DNA of 64,000 bases from Oceanobacter sp. 1_MG-2023 (GTDB taxonomy: Bacteria; Pseudomonadota; Gammaproteobacteria; Pseudomonadales; Oceanobacteraceae). The number at the start of each line of letters is the position of its first letter. Position 1 is the stretch's first letter. The notes under the pieces were generated by a model that saw nothing but the letters and a program-made list of their open reading frames with translations, was not told the DNA's origin and searched no databases. The translations under genes were made by a program, and so were the position numbers. Location of the stretch: assembly GCF_030689025.1 (NCBI RefSeq), contig NZ_JAUYWA010000001.1, positions 248,001 to 312,000 on the forward strand, given 5' to 3'. Positions 54,144 to 62,765 of the stretch are shown here, piece by piece.

Positions 54144-55739
54144 TTAGCTGAACTGGTTCATGGTGTTGTCTTTACCAGAAGCTTTCAGTGCGTTGTCGCC
54201 TGAGAAGTATTCTTTGTGTGCATCACCCATATCAGAACCAGACATGTTCTGGTGTTTAACACAGGCAATTCCTTGACGGATTTCTTTACGCTGTACGCCT
54301 TCAACGTAGCCCAGCATACCTTTTTCACCGAAGTATTCTTTCGCCAGGTTGTCAGTAGACAGCGCAGCAGTGTGGTAAGTCGGCAGAGTGATCAGGTGGT
54401 GGAAAATACCTGCTTCACGGGATGCATCCGCCTGGAAGCTCTGGATACGACGATCGGCTTCAATAGACAGATCGGTTGCGTCGTATTCAGCAGACATCAG
54501 AGCATCGCGGTTGTAAGCCGATACGTCTTTACCTTCTTCAGCCCAGGCATCAAATACTTGTTGACGGAAGTTCAGCGTCCAGTTGAATGACGGGCTGTTG
54601 TTGTAAACCAGTTTTGCGTTAGGCGTTTCTTTGCGAATTTCGTCCATCATCGCTTTGATCTGGCCAACGTGTGGTTTTTCAGTTTCGATCCACAACAAAT
54701 CCGCACCGGCTTTCAGGGCTTCGATACAGTCGAAGACACAACGTTCTTCACCAGTACCACGACGGAACTGGAACAGACCGGATGGCAGGCGTTTTGGACG
54801 CAGGATTTTATCACCACGCTTGATAACCACATCGCCTTGCTGCATATCTTCAACGGTGATTTCTTCGCAATCCAGGAAGCTGTTGTAGATGTCACCAGAA
54901 TCACCTGGTTCTTTCACAACGGCGATCTGTTTGGTCAGACCAGCACCCTGGGAGTCAGTACGGGCAACGATAACACCATCATCAACACCCAGCTCCAGGA
55001 AGGCATAACGCAAAGCGCGCAGTTTGGAGTGGAAGTCGGCATGGGGAACGGTCACTTTACCGTCCTGGTGACCACATTGTTTCTCGTCAGCTACCTGGTT
55101 TTCGATCTGCAAGCAGCAAGCACCGGCTTCGATCATTTGTTTAGCCATCAGGTAAGTGGCTTCTTCGTTACCAAAACCGGCATCGATGTCGGCAATGATA
55201 GGCACAACGTGTGTTTCGTAGTTGTCGATCTGCGCTTGGATGTCAGCAGCTTTGGCGGTGTCGCCCGCTTCGTTGGCAGCATCCAGAGCACGGAACAGCA
55301 GGTCCAGTTCGCGAGCATCCGCTTGACGCAGGAAGGTGTACAGCTCTTCAATCAGGCTGGCAACCACTGTTTTTTCATGCATGGACTGGTCAGGCAGAGG
55401 ACCGAATTGTGAACGCAGAGCGGCAACCATCCAGCCAGACAGGTACAAATAGCGACGATTGGTGTTACCGAAGTGTTTCTTGATAGAAATCATCTTCTGC
55501 TGACCAATAAAACCGTGCCAGCAACCCAGTGACTGGGTGTACTTGGAGCTGTCTGCATCATAGGCAGCCATGTCTTCACGCATGATTTTGGCAGTGTACT
55601 TCGCAATATCCAGACCAGTCTTGAATTTGTTCTGGGCACGCATACGTGCAACAGACTCTTCAGAGATACCTGACCAAGCAGCACCGGCGGCTTCTTTAAG
55701 GGCAGCAACAGCTTTGATATCGTTTTGGTAAGCAGACAT
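54144..55739 (-). CDS. aceA: Isocitrate lyase
   Basis: AceA splits isocitrate to glyoxylate and succinate, allowing growth on C2 compounds and fatty acids. The protein is 531 residues, the Pseudomonas-type length (E. coli AceA is 434). The catalytic loop is K-Q-C-G-H (in DEKQCGHQDGKV), near the usual K-K-C-G-H, with a substrate-binding VPHADFHSKL segment and metal region NEEATYLMAKQMIEAG. The ATG at 55739 is chosen with AAAGGA upstream; the frame extends 28 codons further upstream without similarity. It fits with the ethanol-oxidising enzymes, whose product acetate needs the glyoxylate cycle. Confidence 0.97.
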   Translation of the reverse strand: MSAYQNDIKAVAALKEAAGAAWSGISEESVARMRAQNKFKTGLDIAKYTAKIMREDMAAYDADSSKYTQSLGCWHGFIGQQKMISIKKHFGNTNRRYLYLSGWMVAALRSQFGPLPDQSMHEKTVVASLIEELYTFLRQADARELDLLFRALDAANEAGDTAKAADIQAQIDNYETHVVPIIADIDAGFGNEEATYLMAKQMIEAGACCLQIENQVADEKQCGHQDGKVTVPHADFHSKLRALRYAFLELGVDDGVIVARTDSQGAGLTKQIAVVKEPGDSGDIYNSFLDCEEITVEDMQQGDVVIKRGDKILRPKRLPSGLFQFRRGTGEERCVFDCIEALKAGADLLWIETEKPHVGQIKAMMDEIRKETPNAKLVYNNSPSFNWTLNFRQQVFDAWAEEGKDVSAYNRDALMSAEYDATDLSIEADRRIQSFQADASREAGIFHHLITLPTYHTAALSTDNLAKEYFGEKGMLGYVEGVQRKEIRQGIACVKHQNMSGSDMGDAHKEYFSGDNALKASGKDNTMNQFS

Positions 55740-56008
55740 GGGTTCGTCCTTTGTCATATGCATTTTTGGGTAGTCAGCAGATGGCTCCTGGTCTGTTGCC
55801 GGATGCTCATCGCCGCTTGCCAATGAATACTATGGACATCGGAACCATAATTGAAATCAATAGGATGTATTCTTGCTATTCACCAAGGAAATATAGAACC
55901 AAGGTATTAGACGGCGCTACTCAAGTATCAGACCCTGCTGATTCCAGCACTGACCTTTGCTCCACTCCTCAACTCATCACGGTTGCTGACTCAGCCACAA
56001 CCCAGTAA

Positions 56009-57214
56009 TCAAGCATATTCTGCTATCAGATGCGTAGCCGCCGCCGCCGCGCTGGACCAGGCCCATTGAAAATTGAAGCCTCCCAGGTGGCCGGTGACAT
56101 CCACCACCTCCCCAATAAAGTACAAACCCTTGTGCTGTTTGCTGGCCATGGTGCGAGACGACAAGGCATCGGTATCCACGCCTCCCAGCGCGACCTCAGC
56201 GGTACGATAGCCTTCCGTACCCGCCGGTTTGACTTGCCAGTGATGAAGCTGGTGCGCCAAGGCATCCATTTGCGCTCCATTAAGGGCAGACAAGGGTTGA
56301 TCCGCCAAACTTCCAGTCGCTGCCAGCCAGCATTCCGCAATTTTTTGGGTCAGACGCTGCCCCAACCAGGTTTTGAGCAGCTGTTTCGGGCTACTGTGCT
56401 GGGACGCCCGCAGGGCTGCAGCGGCATCCATTGTGGGTAACAGGTTGATCGTCAGGCTATCGCCTGGTTGCCAGTAGCTGGAAATCTGCAACATCGCCGG
56501 GCCACTTAACCCGCGGTGGGTAAACAGCATATCGTCCTGGAAAGACTGTCCACGGCAGCTCACGTCGACGTGACAGGCATTCCCTGCCAGCTCGCTGCTC
56601 AGTTGCTTGAGTTGGCTGGTCAGGGTAAACGGCACCAGAGCCGCCACCGGTTCATATACCGCCAGACCAAACTGGCGAGCCAGCTGATACCCAAACCCAC
56701 TGGCACCCAAGGTGGGGATCGATGGTCCTCCGGTCGCAACCACCAACGCATCACACTGGTAGGACTGATCACCCGCCTGCACCAGATACCCCCCCGATGT
56801 ATTGGCCGTTACCGCATGAATGCCGGTATCCAGCTGGATCGTGACCCCTCCTTGCTCGCATTCATCCAGCAGCAGATTAAGAATGTCACTCGCTTTATGG
56901 TCGCAAAACAGCTGGCCATCCTTTTTCTCGTGCCAGGCCACGCCGTGTTTATCAACCAGAGCAATAAAATCCCATTGGGTATAACGGCTCAGGGCAGATT
57001 TGCAGAAGTGAGGATTGTGGCTGAGATAACGGTCGGGCTGAATATCGTAATTGGTAAAATTACAACGACCGCCACCCGACATCAGAATCTTTTTACCGGC
57101 TTTGTTGGCATGATCCAATAGCCGTACAGAACAGCCGCCGGCCGCCGCTTGAGCAGCACACATCAGCCCGGCAGCACCGGCCCCGATAATGATGACATTT
57201 GTGTGATTTTTCAT
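56009..57214 (-). CDS. BaiN/YhiN-like flavoprotein (HI0933 family)
   Basis: The 401-residue oxidoreductase has an N-terminal FAD-binding Rossmann motif (VIIIGAGAAGLMCAAQAAAGG), the family signature GKKILMSGGGRCNFTN, the second motif VVATGGPSIPTLGASGFGYQLA, and a C-terminal GEVVDVTGHLGGFNFQWAWSSA. HI0933-family proteins bind FAD, but the physiological reaction is not settled. It is divergent from the acyltransferase gene. Nothing nearby suggests its substrate. Confidence 0.9.
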   Translation of the reverse strand: MKNHTNVIIIGAGAAGLMCAAQAAAGGCSVRLLDHANKAGKKILMSGGGRCNFTNYDIQPDRYLSHNPHFCKSALSRYTQWDFIALVDKHGVAWHEKKDGQLFCDHKASDILNLLLDECEQGGVTIQLDTGIHAVTANTSGGYLVQAGDQSYQCDALVVATGGPSIPTLGASGFGYQLARQFGLAVYEPVAALVPFTLTSQLKQLSSELAGNACHVDVSCRGQSFQDDMLFTHRGLSGPAMLQISSYWQPGDSLTINLLPTMDAAAALRASQHSSPKQLLKTWLGQRLTQKIAECWLAATGSLADQPLSALNGAQMDALAHQLHHWQVKPAGTEGYRTAEVALGGVDTDALSSRTMASKQHKGLYFIGEVVDVTGHLGGFNFQWAWSSAAAAATHLIAEYA

Positions 57215-57312
57215 TTATTTATCCAAATATTAACCAGCCCAACAAGCGCTTGCCGCCAAGGCATTGACTGGTATTATGCGATCGATTCATTACAGACCAC
57301 GGGAATTACACT

Positions 57313-58134
57313 ATGGAGTTATTTGATCGCAAGGGTTTACTGGAAGCGACCAAACTCTCCCCGCGCAAACTGGATCTATTGCTACGCTTGTTAAAAGCGC
57401 CCACGCTGACCCGTATTTACAACAAGCTGACGGCCAGGCAAGGCATCGATATGATCGAAGAGACGCTTCACCACCTGCATATCGAGCTGGATTACGACGA
57501 AAAGGCATTACAGCAGGCAATTCCTGCCAACGGGCCTTTTATTACGGTATCCAACCATCCTTTCGGTTTTCTCGATGGCGTGATTCTGTTGCTGCTGGTG
57601 TGCCGTATTCGCCCGGATTTCCGCGTTGTGGCGAATTACCTGCTGAGTTATTTTGCCCCTATCGCCAACCTGTTTATCACCGTCAATCCATTTGAAAACC
57701 GCGGCCCCAAAGGTATGGGAGGCATGCGCAAATCCTTGACGCAACTAAAACAGGGGAATGGGCTGGGCCTGTTTCCTGCCGGTGAAGTATCCACCTGGTA
57801 CAAGGGTCAACGCGGCATCAGCGATAAAACCTGGCCCATTGCCAGCATGCGGCTGATTCGTAAAGCCAACGTACCGGTTATTCCGGTGTATTTTCACGGC
57901 CGCAACAGTGCCAGTTTCCATCTTCTTGGCAAAATCCATCCAGCCTTGCGAACTCTGCGCATTCCCGCAGAATTCCTTAAAAAACGTCGCTCCACAATTT
58001 ATCTCGGCATTGGCGAAGCCATTACCCCCGCACAAATTGCGGCTTGCGAAACTGATGAAGCCCTGCGGGATTTTTTGCGCCAGCGCACCTATAGCCAGCA
58101 CGAGATATGTCAGACAGCGGCGACCCGGCGTTGA
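57313..58134 (+). CDS. Glycerophosphate/lysophospholipid acyltransferase family protein
   Basis: The 273-residue protein has the acyltransferase motifs: SNHPFGFLDG (block I, the histidine and aspartate of the catalytic pair), RGPKGMGGMRKSL, LFPAGEVSTW (block III) and VPVIPVYFHGRNS (block IV). It resembles the COG3176/hemolysin-like group, some of which make ornithine lipids or other polar lipids. There is no clear membrane anchor. It is convergent with rnhB. Substrate cannot be predicted from sequence alone. Confidence 0.84.
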   Translation: MELFDRKGLLEATKLSPRKLDLLLRLLKAPTLTRIYNKLTARQGIDMIEETLHHLHIELDYDEKALQQAIPANGPFITVSNHPFGFLDGVILLLLVCRIRPDFRVVANYLLSYFAPIANLFITVNPFENRGPKGMGGMRKSLTQLKQGNGLGLFPAGEVSTWYKGQRGISDKTWPIASMRLIRKANVPVIPVYFHGRNSASFHLLGKIHPALRTLRIPAEFLKKRRSTIYLGIGEAITPAQIAACETDEALRDFLRQRTYSQHEICQTAATRR

Positions 58135-58153
58135 GTCAATCTGGCGGATAACC

Positions 58154-58753
58154 TCAGCAGCCCAGCAAGGCCTTGACCGGCGCGTAACTGCGCCGGTGAA
58201 TGGCACACGGCCCCAGCTCTTGTAACGCTTGCAGATGCGCCTGGGTGCCATACCCTTTGTGTTTGGCAAAGCCATAACCAGGATACACACGATCGAGTGC
58301 CACCATTTCCCGATCACGGCTGACTTTGGCCAACACAGAAGCCGCAGCAATGGATTGCACCAGGCTATCGCCCTTGATCACCGCCGTGGCAGCGATATCC
58401 AGTTTGGGCAAGCGGTTGCCATCCACCAGGGCATATTCAACATCCCCCGATAAACCGGCCACTGCCCGAGACATCGCCAGCAAGCGGGCATTCAGAATAT
58501 TGATGTCGTCAATTTCGGCCACCGTTGCCCGGGCAATGGCGAAGTCTACGGCGGATTCCATAATCAGCTCGTAAAGTGCTTCGCGACGTTTTTCCGTCAG
58601 TTTTTTGGAATCATCCAGCCCAGGAATGGGTTTGGCCGGGTCCAGTACCACGGCAGCGGCCAACACATCGCCACACAAAGGCCCGGCGCCAGCTTCATCA
58701 ATGCCACAGTAGACGCGTCCCTGTGCCAGCAGAGACTGTTCAATATCAATCAT
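58154..58753 (-). CDS. rnhB: Ribonuclease HII
   Basis: The 199-residue enzyme has the active-site acidic residues in [15 protein letters not shown] (D18, E19) and the Asp in ALVDGNRLP, with [26 protein letters not shown] typical of RnhB. It removes ribonucleotides and RNA from RNA-DNA hybrids. It lies 12 bases after lpxB, the last gene of the outer-membrane/lipid A operon. A dnaE gene, which follows in E. coli, is not present. Confidence 0.97.
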   Translation of the reverse strand: MIDIEQSLLAQGRVYCGIDEAGAGPLCGDVLAAAVVLDPAKPIPGLDDSKKLTEKRREALYELIMESAVDFAIARATVAEIDDINILNARLLAMSRAVAGLSGDVEYALVDGNRLPKLDIAATAVIKGDSLVQSIAAASVLAKVSRDREMVALDRVYPGYGFAKHKGYGTQAHLQALQELGPCAIHRRSYAPVKALLGC

Positions 58754-58765
58754 GGGATAAGTAAT

Positions 58766-59947
58766 TCAGTGAGTGAGTCCGTTCCGCAAACGTTCGTTAG
58801 CGGCAGCTTGCTCTGGTTCCAGTAATTCAATAATCGCTTTGGCGGCTTCCTGATTAGCATTTCGTCGCAATTGCCGATGAATAAACTGGAAGGTTTCATG
58901 CAGTTGGTGGCGGATATTCTGGTCTTCCAGACAACGCACCAACGCCTCCGCCAAATGTATCGGAGTCGCTTGCTCTTGCAGGATTTCAGGTACCAGCTCA
59001 CGCCCGGCCAACAGGTTGGGCAGAGATATAAAGGGCTGTTTCAGCATGCGCCGTAACAGAAATGCGGTGATTTTATTGACCTTGTAACTTACCACCATCG
59101 GCCGCTTCAGCAGCATGGCTTCCAGTGTTGCTGTACCGGATGCCAGTAGAATGACATCCGCTGCCGCCATGCAGATATGGGATTGCCCGAGAACAATCGT
59201 CACCGGCAGTGTCAATGATAGCTCCGACAGTTGCGCTTCCAGCTGGTTACGGCGCTCGATGCTGGCTGCCGGAATCACAAATTGCAGGTCTGCCCGTAAT
59301 TGCAACATTCGCTGGGCAGTTTCAAAAAACAACGGACCCAGACGCTCGACTTCCCCTCCTCGACTACCGGGCATCAAACATATCAGAGGTTTGCTGACGT
59401 CCAGCTCCAGGTTTTCGCGTGCCGGGGTTTTGGGCGTTTCAAAGGGGATTTTATCGGCCAGGTGATGGCCTACAAAGTGCACCGGAATCTGGTGTTCTTC
59501 GTAAAAACGCGCTTCAAACGGAAACAGAGTGAGCATCAGGTCAACAGCCCGCCCCACTTTTAGCACCCGTTTCTGACGCCAGGCCCAAACAGAGGGACTG
59601 ACATAATGCACGGTTTTGATGCCTTTGGCCTTGAGCTTTTCTTCCAGCGTCAGGTTGAAGTCGGGCGCGTCGATACCGATAAAAACATCCGGCGGGTTGT
59701 TGCTCCAGTGCTTGATCAGGGAGGCGCGTATTTTCAGCAGCTCAAACAACCGGCCTAACACTTCAACCAGCCCCATCACCGATAATCGTTCCATCGGGTA
59801 CAGACTGGTAAACCCCTGAGCCAGCATCAGTGGACCACCAATACCTTCAAAAACCGCATCCGGATAACGCTCTCGCAGTGCTTGCAGCAAACCTGCGCCG
59901 AGCATATCCCCCGAGGTTTCACCAACGACGATTGCAATCCGCTTCAC
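58766..59947 (-). CDS. lpxB: Lipid-A-disaccharide synthase
   Basis: LpxB joins UDP-diacylglucosamine and lipid X into the lipid A disaccharide. The 393-residue GT19 enzyme begins IAIVVGETSGDMLGAGLLQALRE, with the segments GIDAPDFNLTLE, KTVHYVSPSVWAWRQKRVLKV, and CLMPGSRGGEVERLGPLF, all characteristic. It overlaps lpxA by one base (59947), so the two are translationally coupled. Confidence 0.97.
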   Translation of the reverse strand: MKRIAIVVGETSGDMLGAGLLQALRERYPDAVFEGIGGPLMLAQGFTSLYPMERLSVMGLVEVLGRLFELLKIRASLIKHWSNNPPDVFIGIDAPDFNLTLEEKLKAKGIKTVHYVSPSVWAWRQKRVLKVGRAVDLMLTLFPFEARFYEEHQIPVHFVGHHLADKIPFETPKTPARENLELDVSKPLICLMPGSRGGEVERLGPLFFETAQRMLQLRADLQFVIPAASIERRNQLEAQLSELSLTLPVTIVLGQSHICMAAADVILLASGTATLEAMLLKRPMVVSYKVNKITAFLLRRMLKQPFISLPNLLAGRELVPEILQEQATPIHLAEALVRCLEDQNIRHQLHETFQFIHRQLRRNANQEAAKAIIELLEPEQAAANERLRNGLTH

Positions 59948-60717
59948 TAACGAATAATCCCACGACTGGAGTCTTTCAGACTATCAAACAACACCCCGAC
60001 GGCAGCTTCCGTCACCGCTTCCTGTTCCAGCTTGGCCAACGCTTCTGTCAGGGTCAGGCCCTGCCGATATACTATTTTGTAGGCATTACGCACCGCACTG
60101 ATAGCGTCAGCAGAATAACCCCGACGGCGCAAACCTTCGGAATTGATACCATGTGGCTCAGCCGGATACCCCAGTGCCATAACGTAAGCAGGAATATCTT
60201 TTAATACCACAGTCCCGGCACCAGCCATAACATGGGCTCCGATCTTGCAAAACTGGTGTACCTGGGTGGCACCGCCCAGAATAGCCCAATCGCCCAGCTG
60301 AACGTGGCCAGCCAGGTTCGTATCATTGGCCAGAATACAATGATCGCCCACAATGCAATCATGGGCCACATGCACATTCACCATAAACAGATTATGGCTG
60401 CCAATACGCGTCTCGCTATTATCCTGCACGGTGCCGCGATGGAAAGTACAGCTTTCACGAATGACATTATGGTCGCCAATCACCAACCGGGTTGGTTCAC
60501 CGGCGTATTTTTTGTCCTGGCAGTCTTCCCCCAGCGTGGCAAACTGAAACACCCGATTGTGCTTGCCGATACGTGTTGGTCCCTTGATCACAACATGAGG
60601 GCCAATCACAGTACCGGTATCGATCTCTACGTCGGCGCCAATGATGCTGTACGGACCGACGTCAACGTCATCAGCCAGCTGGGCAGACGGGTCTATGATG
60701 GCCGTAGGATGGATCAT
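59947..60717 (-). CDS. lpxA: UDP-N-acetylglucosamine acyltransferase
   Basis: LpxA starts lipid A synthesis by acylating UDP-GlcNAc at the 3-position. The 256-residue protein is a left-handed beta-helix of hexapeptide repeats with the catalytic histidine H119 in [12 protein letters not shown] and [10 protein letters not shown]. The family length is about 262. It overlaps fabZ (ATGA at 60714-60717) and lpxB. Confidence 0.97.
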   Translation of the reverse strand: MIHPTAIIDPSAQLADDVDVGPYSIIGADVEIDTGTVIGPHVVIKGPTRIGKHNRVFQFATLGEDCQDKKYAGEPTRLVIGDHNVIRESCTFHRGTVQDNSETRIGSHNLFMVNVHVAHDCIVGDHCILANDTNLAGHVQLGDWAILGGATQVHQFCKIGAHVMAGAGTVVLKDIPAYVMALGYPAEPHGINSEGLRRRGYSADAISAVRNAYKIVYRQGLTLTEALAKLEQEAVTEAAVGVLFDSLKDSSRGIIR

Positions 60718-61178
60718 GCGGACTCCATTTCTCGTTCGGCACAGGTAATCAGTGCTGAACAGGCAACTTCGCCATCCACCAGCGCCCGGCAGTCAAATTT
60801 CCAGATACCACGGCGGGTACCGGTAAAGCGGGCTTCCAGAACAACCTGGTCTCCCGGCACAATCGGACGTTTGAAACGTACATGATCGGCACCGGCAAAA
60901 TAGTACAGCATGTTGGGATTTCGCTTTTCTCCCATCATGGTCATACCAAGCAAGCCGGCTGACTGAGCCATGGCTTCCAGAATCAGGACACCAGGCATGA
61001 CCGGGTGACCTGGAAAATGGCCACCAAAAAACGGTTCGTTGATGGTGACGTTCTTGATGGCACGAATCACAGGAGCCTCTTCGGACTCCAGATCAACCTC
61101 ATTGATTCGGTCAACCAACAGGAATGGATAACGGTGTGGCAAAAATTCCTGGATCGTTTGAACTGGTTGCGGGTACAT
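60714..61178 (-). CDS. fabZ: 3-hydroxyacyl-ACP dehydratase FabZ
   Basis: FabZ dehydrates 3-hydroxyacyl-ACP in fatty acid synthesis and competes with LpxA for 3-hydroxymyristoyl-ACP. The protein of about 154 residues has the hot-dog active site [26 protein letters not shown] with the catalytic His and Glu. The ATG at 61178 shares a base with the lpxD stop (TGATG); a TTG one codon upstream is less likely. Tight coupling to lpxD and lpxA is standard. Confidence 0.97.
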   Translation of the reverse strand: MYPQPVQTIQEFLPHRYPFLLVDRINEVDLESEEAPVIRAIKNVTINEPFFGGHFPGHPVMPGVLILEAMAQSAGLLGMTMMGEKRNPNMLYYFAGADHVRFKRPIVPGDQVVLEARFTGTRRGIWKFDCRALVDGEVACSALITCAEREMESA

Positions 61179-62200
61179 CAAGCGTTACCTTCTTGGCTTT
61201 TCTCTAATTTCTGCAGCCGTTTGGCTATCGAATCGAGCTGTTTAAATCGTGCGGCGCTACGACGCCACTGTTTAGCTGGCATATGTGATGTACCCGATGC
61301 GTATACGCCGGGTTCATCAATCGAATTTGTAATCAGCGTCATTCCCAATGCATGTACACCATCCGCCAGCGTCAGATGTCCAGCAATACCGACGCCACCC
61401 GCCAGGGTACATCCCTTGCCTATATGCGTGCTGCCGGCAATACCGACACAGCCAGCCATGGCAGCTCCCTGCCCGACATGGACGTTATGCGCAATCTGGA
61501 TCAGGTTATCGAGAATGACATCATCCTCGATCACGGTGTCTTCCAGCGCACCACGATCAATACAGGTATTGGCTCCAATCTCGACATTATTACCGATACG
61601 AACATTACCCAGCTGGGCAATGCGTTCCCATTTGCCCTTGTTCGGCGCAAATCCAAAACCGTCGGAACCAATCACGGCGCCGGATTGTACCCGAACCCGG
61701 TCGCCAATGCTTACCCGATAATAAAGGGTAACGTTGGCAAACAGCAGGCAATCTCTGCCAATCCGGCAGTCACTGCCTATCACACAACCCGCGCCCACTT
61801 CGGTACCATCACCGATATGTGTGTTACGGCCAATCACAGCACCCGGGCCGATTCTGACACCTGCACCGAGTACCACACCGTCTTCCACAATGGCACGAGG
61901 GTGAACGCCTTCAGGCTGACGTGGACGGCGATCAAACAACTGGGTCGTTTTGGCAAATGCCAGATAGGCATCCTCCACCACCAATGCCGCGCTGGCAACG
62001 TCATCGGCCAGGTTGGTACCAACAATCACAGCCGCAGCCGCAGTAGAATCAAGTTGCTTGCGATAAGTCGGATCTGCAATAAAAGTTACATCGCTGCTGC
62101 CTGCCGACGACAGTGGTGCCACACCGTCAACTCGTGCCGAACCGTCGCCACGAATCTCTGCACCAAGATATGTGGCCAGCTCGGATAAACTCAGATCCAT
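61178..62200 (-). CDS. lpxD: UDP-3-O-(3-hydroxymyristoyl)glucosamine N-acyltransferase
   Basis: LpxD adds the second hydroxyacyl chain in lipid A synthesis. The 340-residue protein has an N-terminal uridine-binding domain ([13 protein letters not shown]), a left-handed beta-helix of hexapeptides, with the catalytic histidine in QIAHNVHVG, and a C-terminal helix. It lies 32 bases after skp in the bamA-skp-lpxD-fabZ-lpxA-lpxB order. Confidence 0.97.
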   Translation of the reverse strand: MDLSLSELATYLGAEIRGDGSARVDGVAPLSSAGSSDVTFIADPTYRKQLDSTAAAAVIVGTNLADDVASAALVVEDAYLAFAKTTQLFDRRPRQPEGVHPRAIVEDGVVLGAGVRIGPGAVIGRNTHIGDGTEVGAGCVIGSDCRIGRDCLLFANVTLYYRVSIGDRVRVQSGAVIGSDGFGFAPNKGKWERIAQLGNVRIGNNVEIGANTCIDRGALEDTVIEDDVILDNLIQIAHNVHVGQGAAMAGCVGIAGSTHIGKGCTLAGGVGIAGHLTLADGVHALGMTLITNSIDEPGVYASGTSHMPAKQWRRSAARFKQLDSIAKRLQKLEKSQEGNA

Positions 62201-62232
62201 CGATATGCCCTTACTAGTGTATTGATAAAGTA

Positions 62233-62724
62233 TTACTTACCGTTTAACCGTTCCAGTAATGGTTTGGTCAGGTCAATGGCTGGTGAGCTGTATACTGCTG
62301 CCCCTGCCTGCAAGACCAGATCGTACTTGCCATCATCAATCAACGCTTTCAGCAACTCTTCCAGTTCTGGCAGTTTTGAACGGAAAAACGACTGACGCCA
62401 CTGTTGATCTTGCTGCTGCAGCTTTTCCAGATAGAACTGGCGTTCTTTGGCTTTGGCTTCGTATTCAGTCACCAGCTTGGCCAGTTCCGCCTGGCTCATG
62501 ATCGCACCATCGGTTTCACGTTTTTCCTTCAGCGCCAGCATGGATTTTTCAATGTCGCGCACCTTGCCGATGGAATCACTATTTTCTTGTTCAAACTTTT
62601 TCGCCGCAGACTTGGCTTCGTCAGACAAAAACAGGGCTCGCTCCATATCCACGACACCAACCTTCAGCTCCGCAGCCGCCAGTGGTGACAGTAAGGCAAC
62701 GACCAAAAACAGAAAAACACGCAT
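62233..62724 (-). CDS. skp: Periplasmic chaperone Skp (OmpH/HlpA)
   Basis: The 163-residue protein has a signal peptide (MRVFLFLVVALLSPLAAA) and a long helical tentacle region (about 50-125) with heptads such as LVTEYEAKAKERQFYLEKLQQQDQQW, then a beta-segment KYDLVLQAGAAVYSSPAIDLT typical of Skp. Skp trimers keep unfolded outer-membrane proteins soluble on their way to the BAM complex. It lies 41 bases downstream of bamA. Confidence 0.95.
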   Translation of the reverse strand: MRVFLFLVVALLSPLAAAELKVGVVDMERALFLSDEAKSAAKKFEQENSDSIGKVRDIEKSMLALKEKRETDGAIMSQAELAKLVTEYEAKAKERQFYLEKLQQQDQQWRQSFFRSKLPELEELLKALIDDGKYDLVLQAGAAVYSSPAIDLTKPLLERLNGK

Positions 62725-62765
62725 CCAAATGCTCCTTTAAATTGCAGTTGTGCTGGATGTCAGCA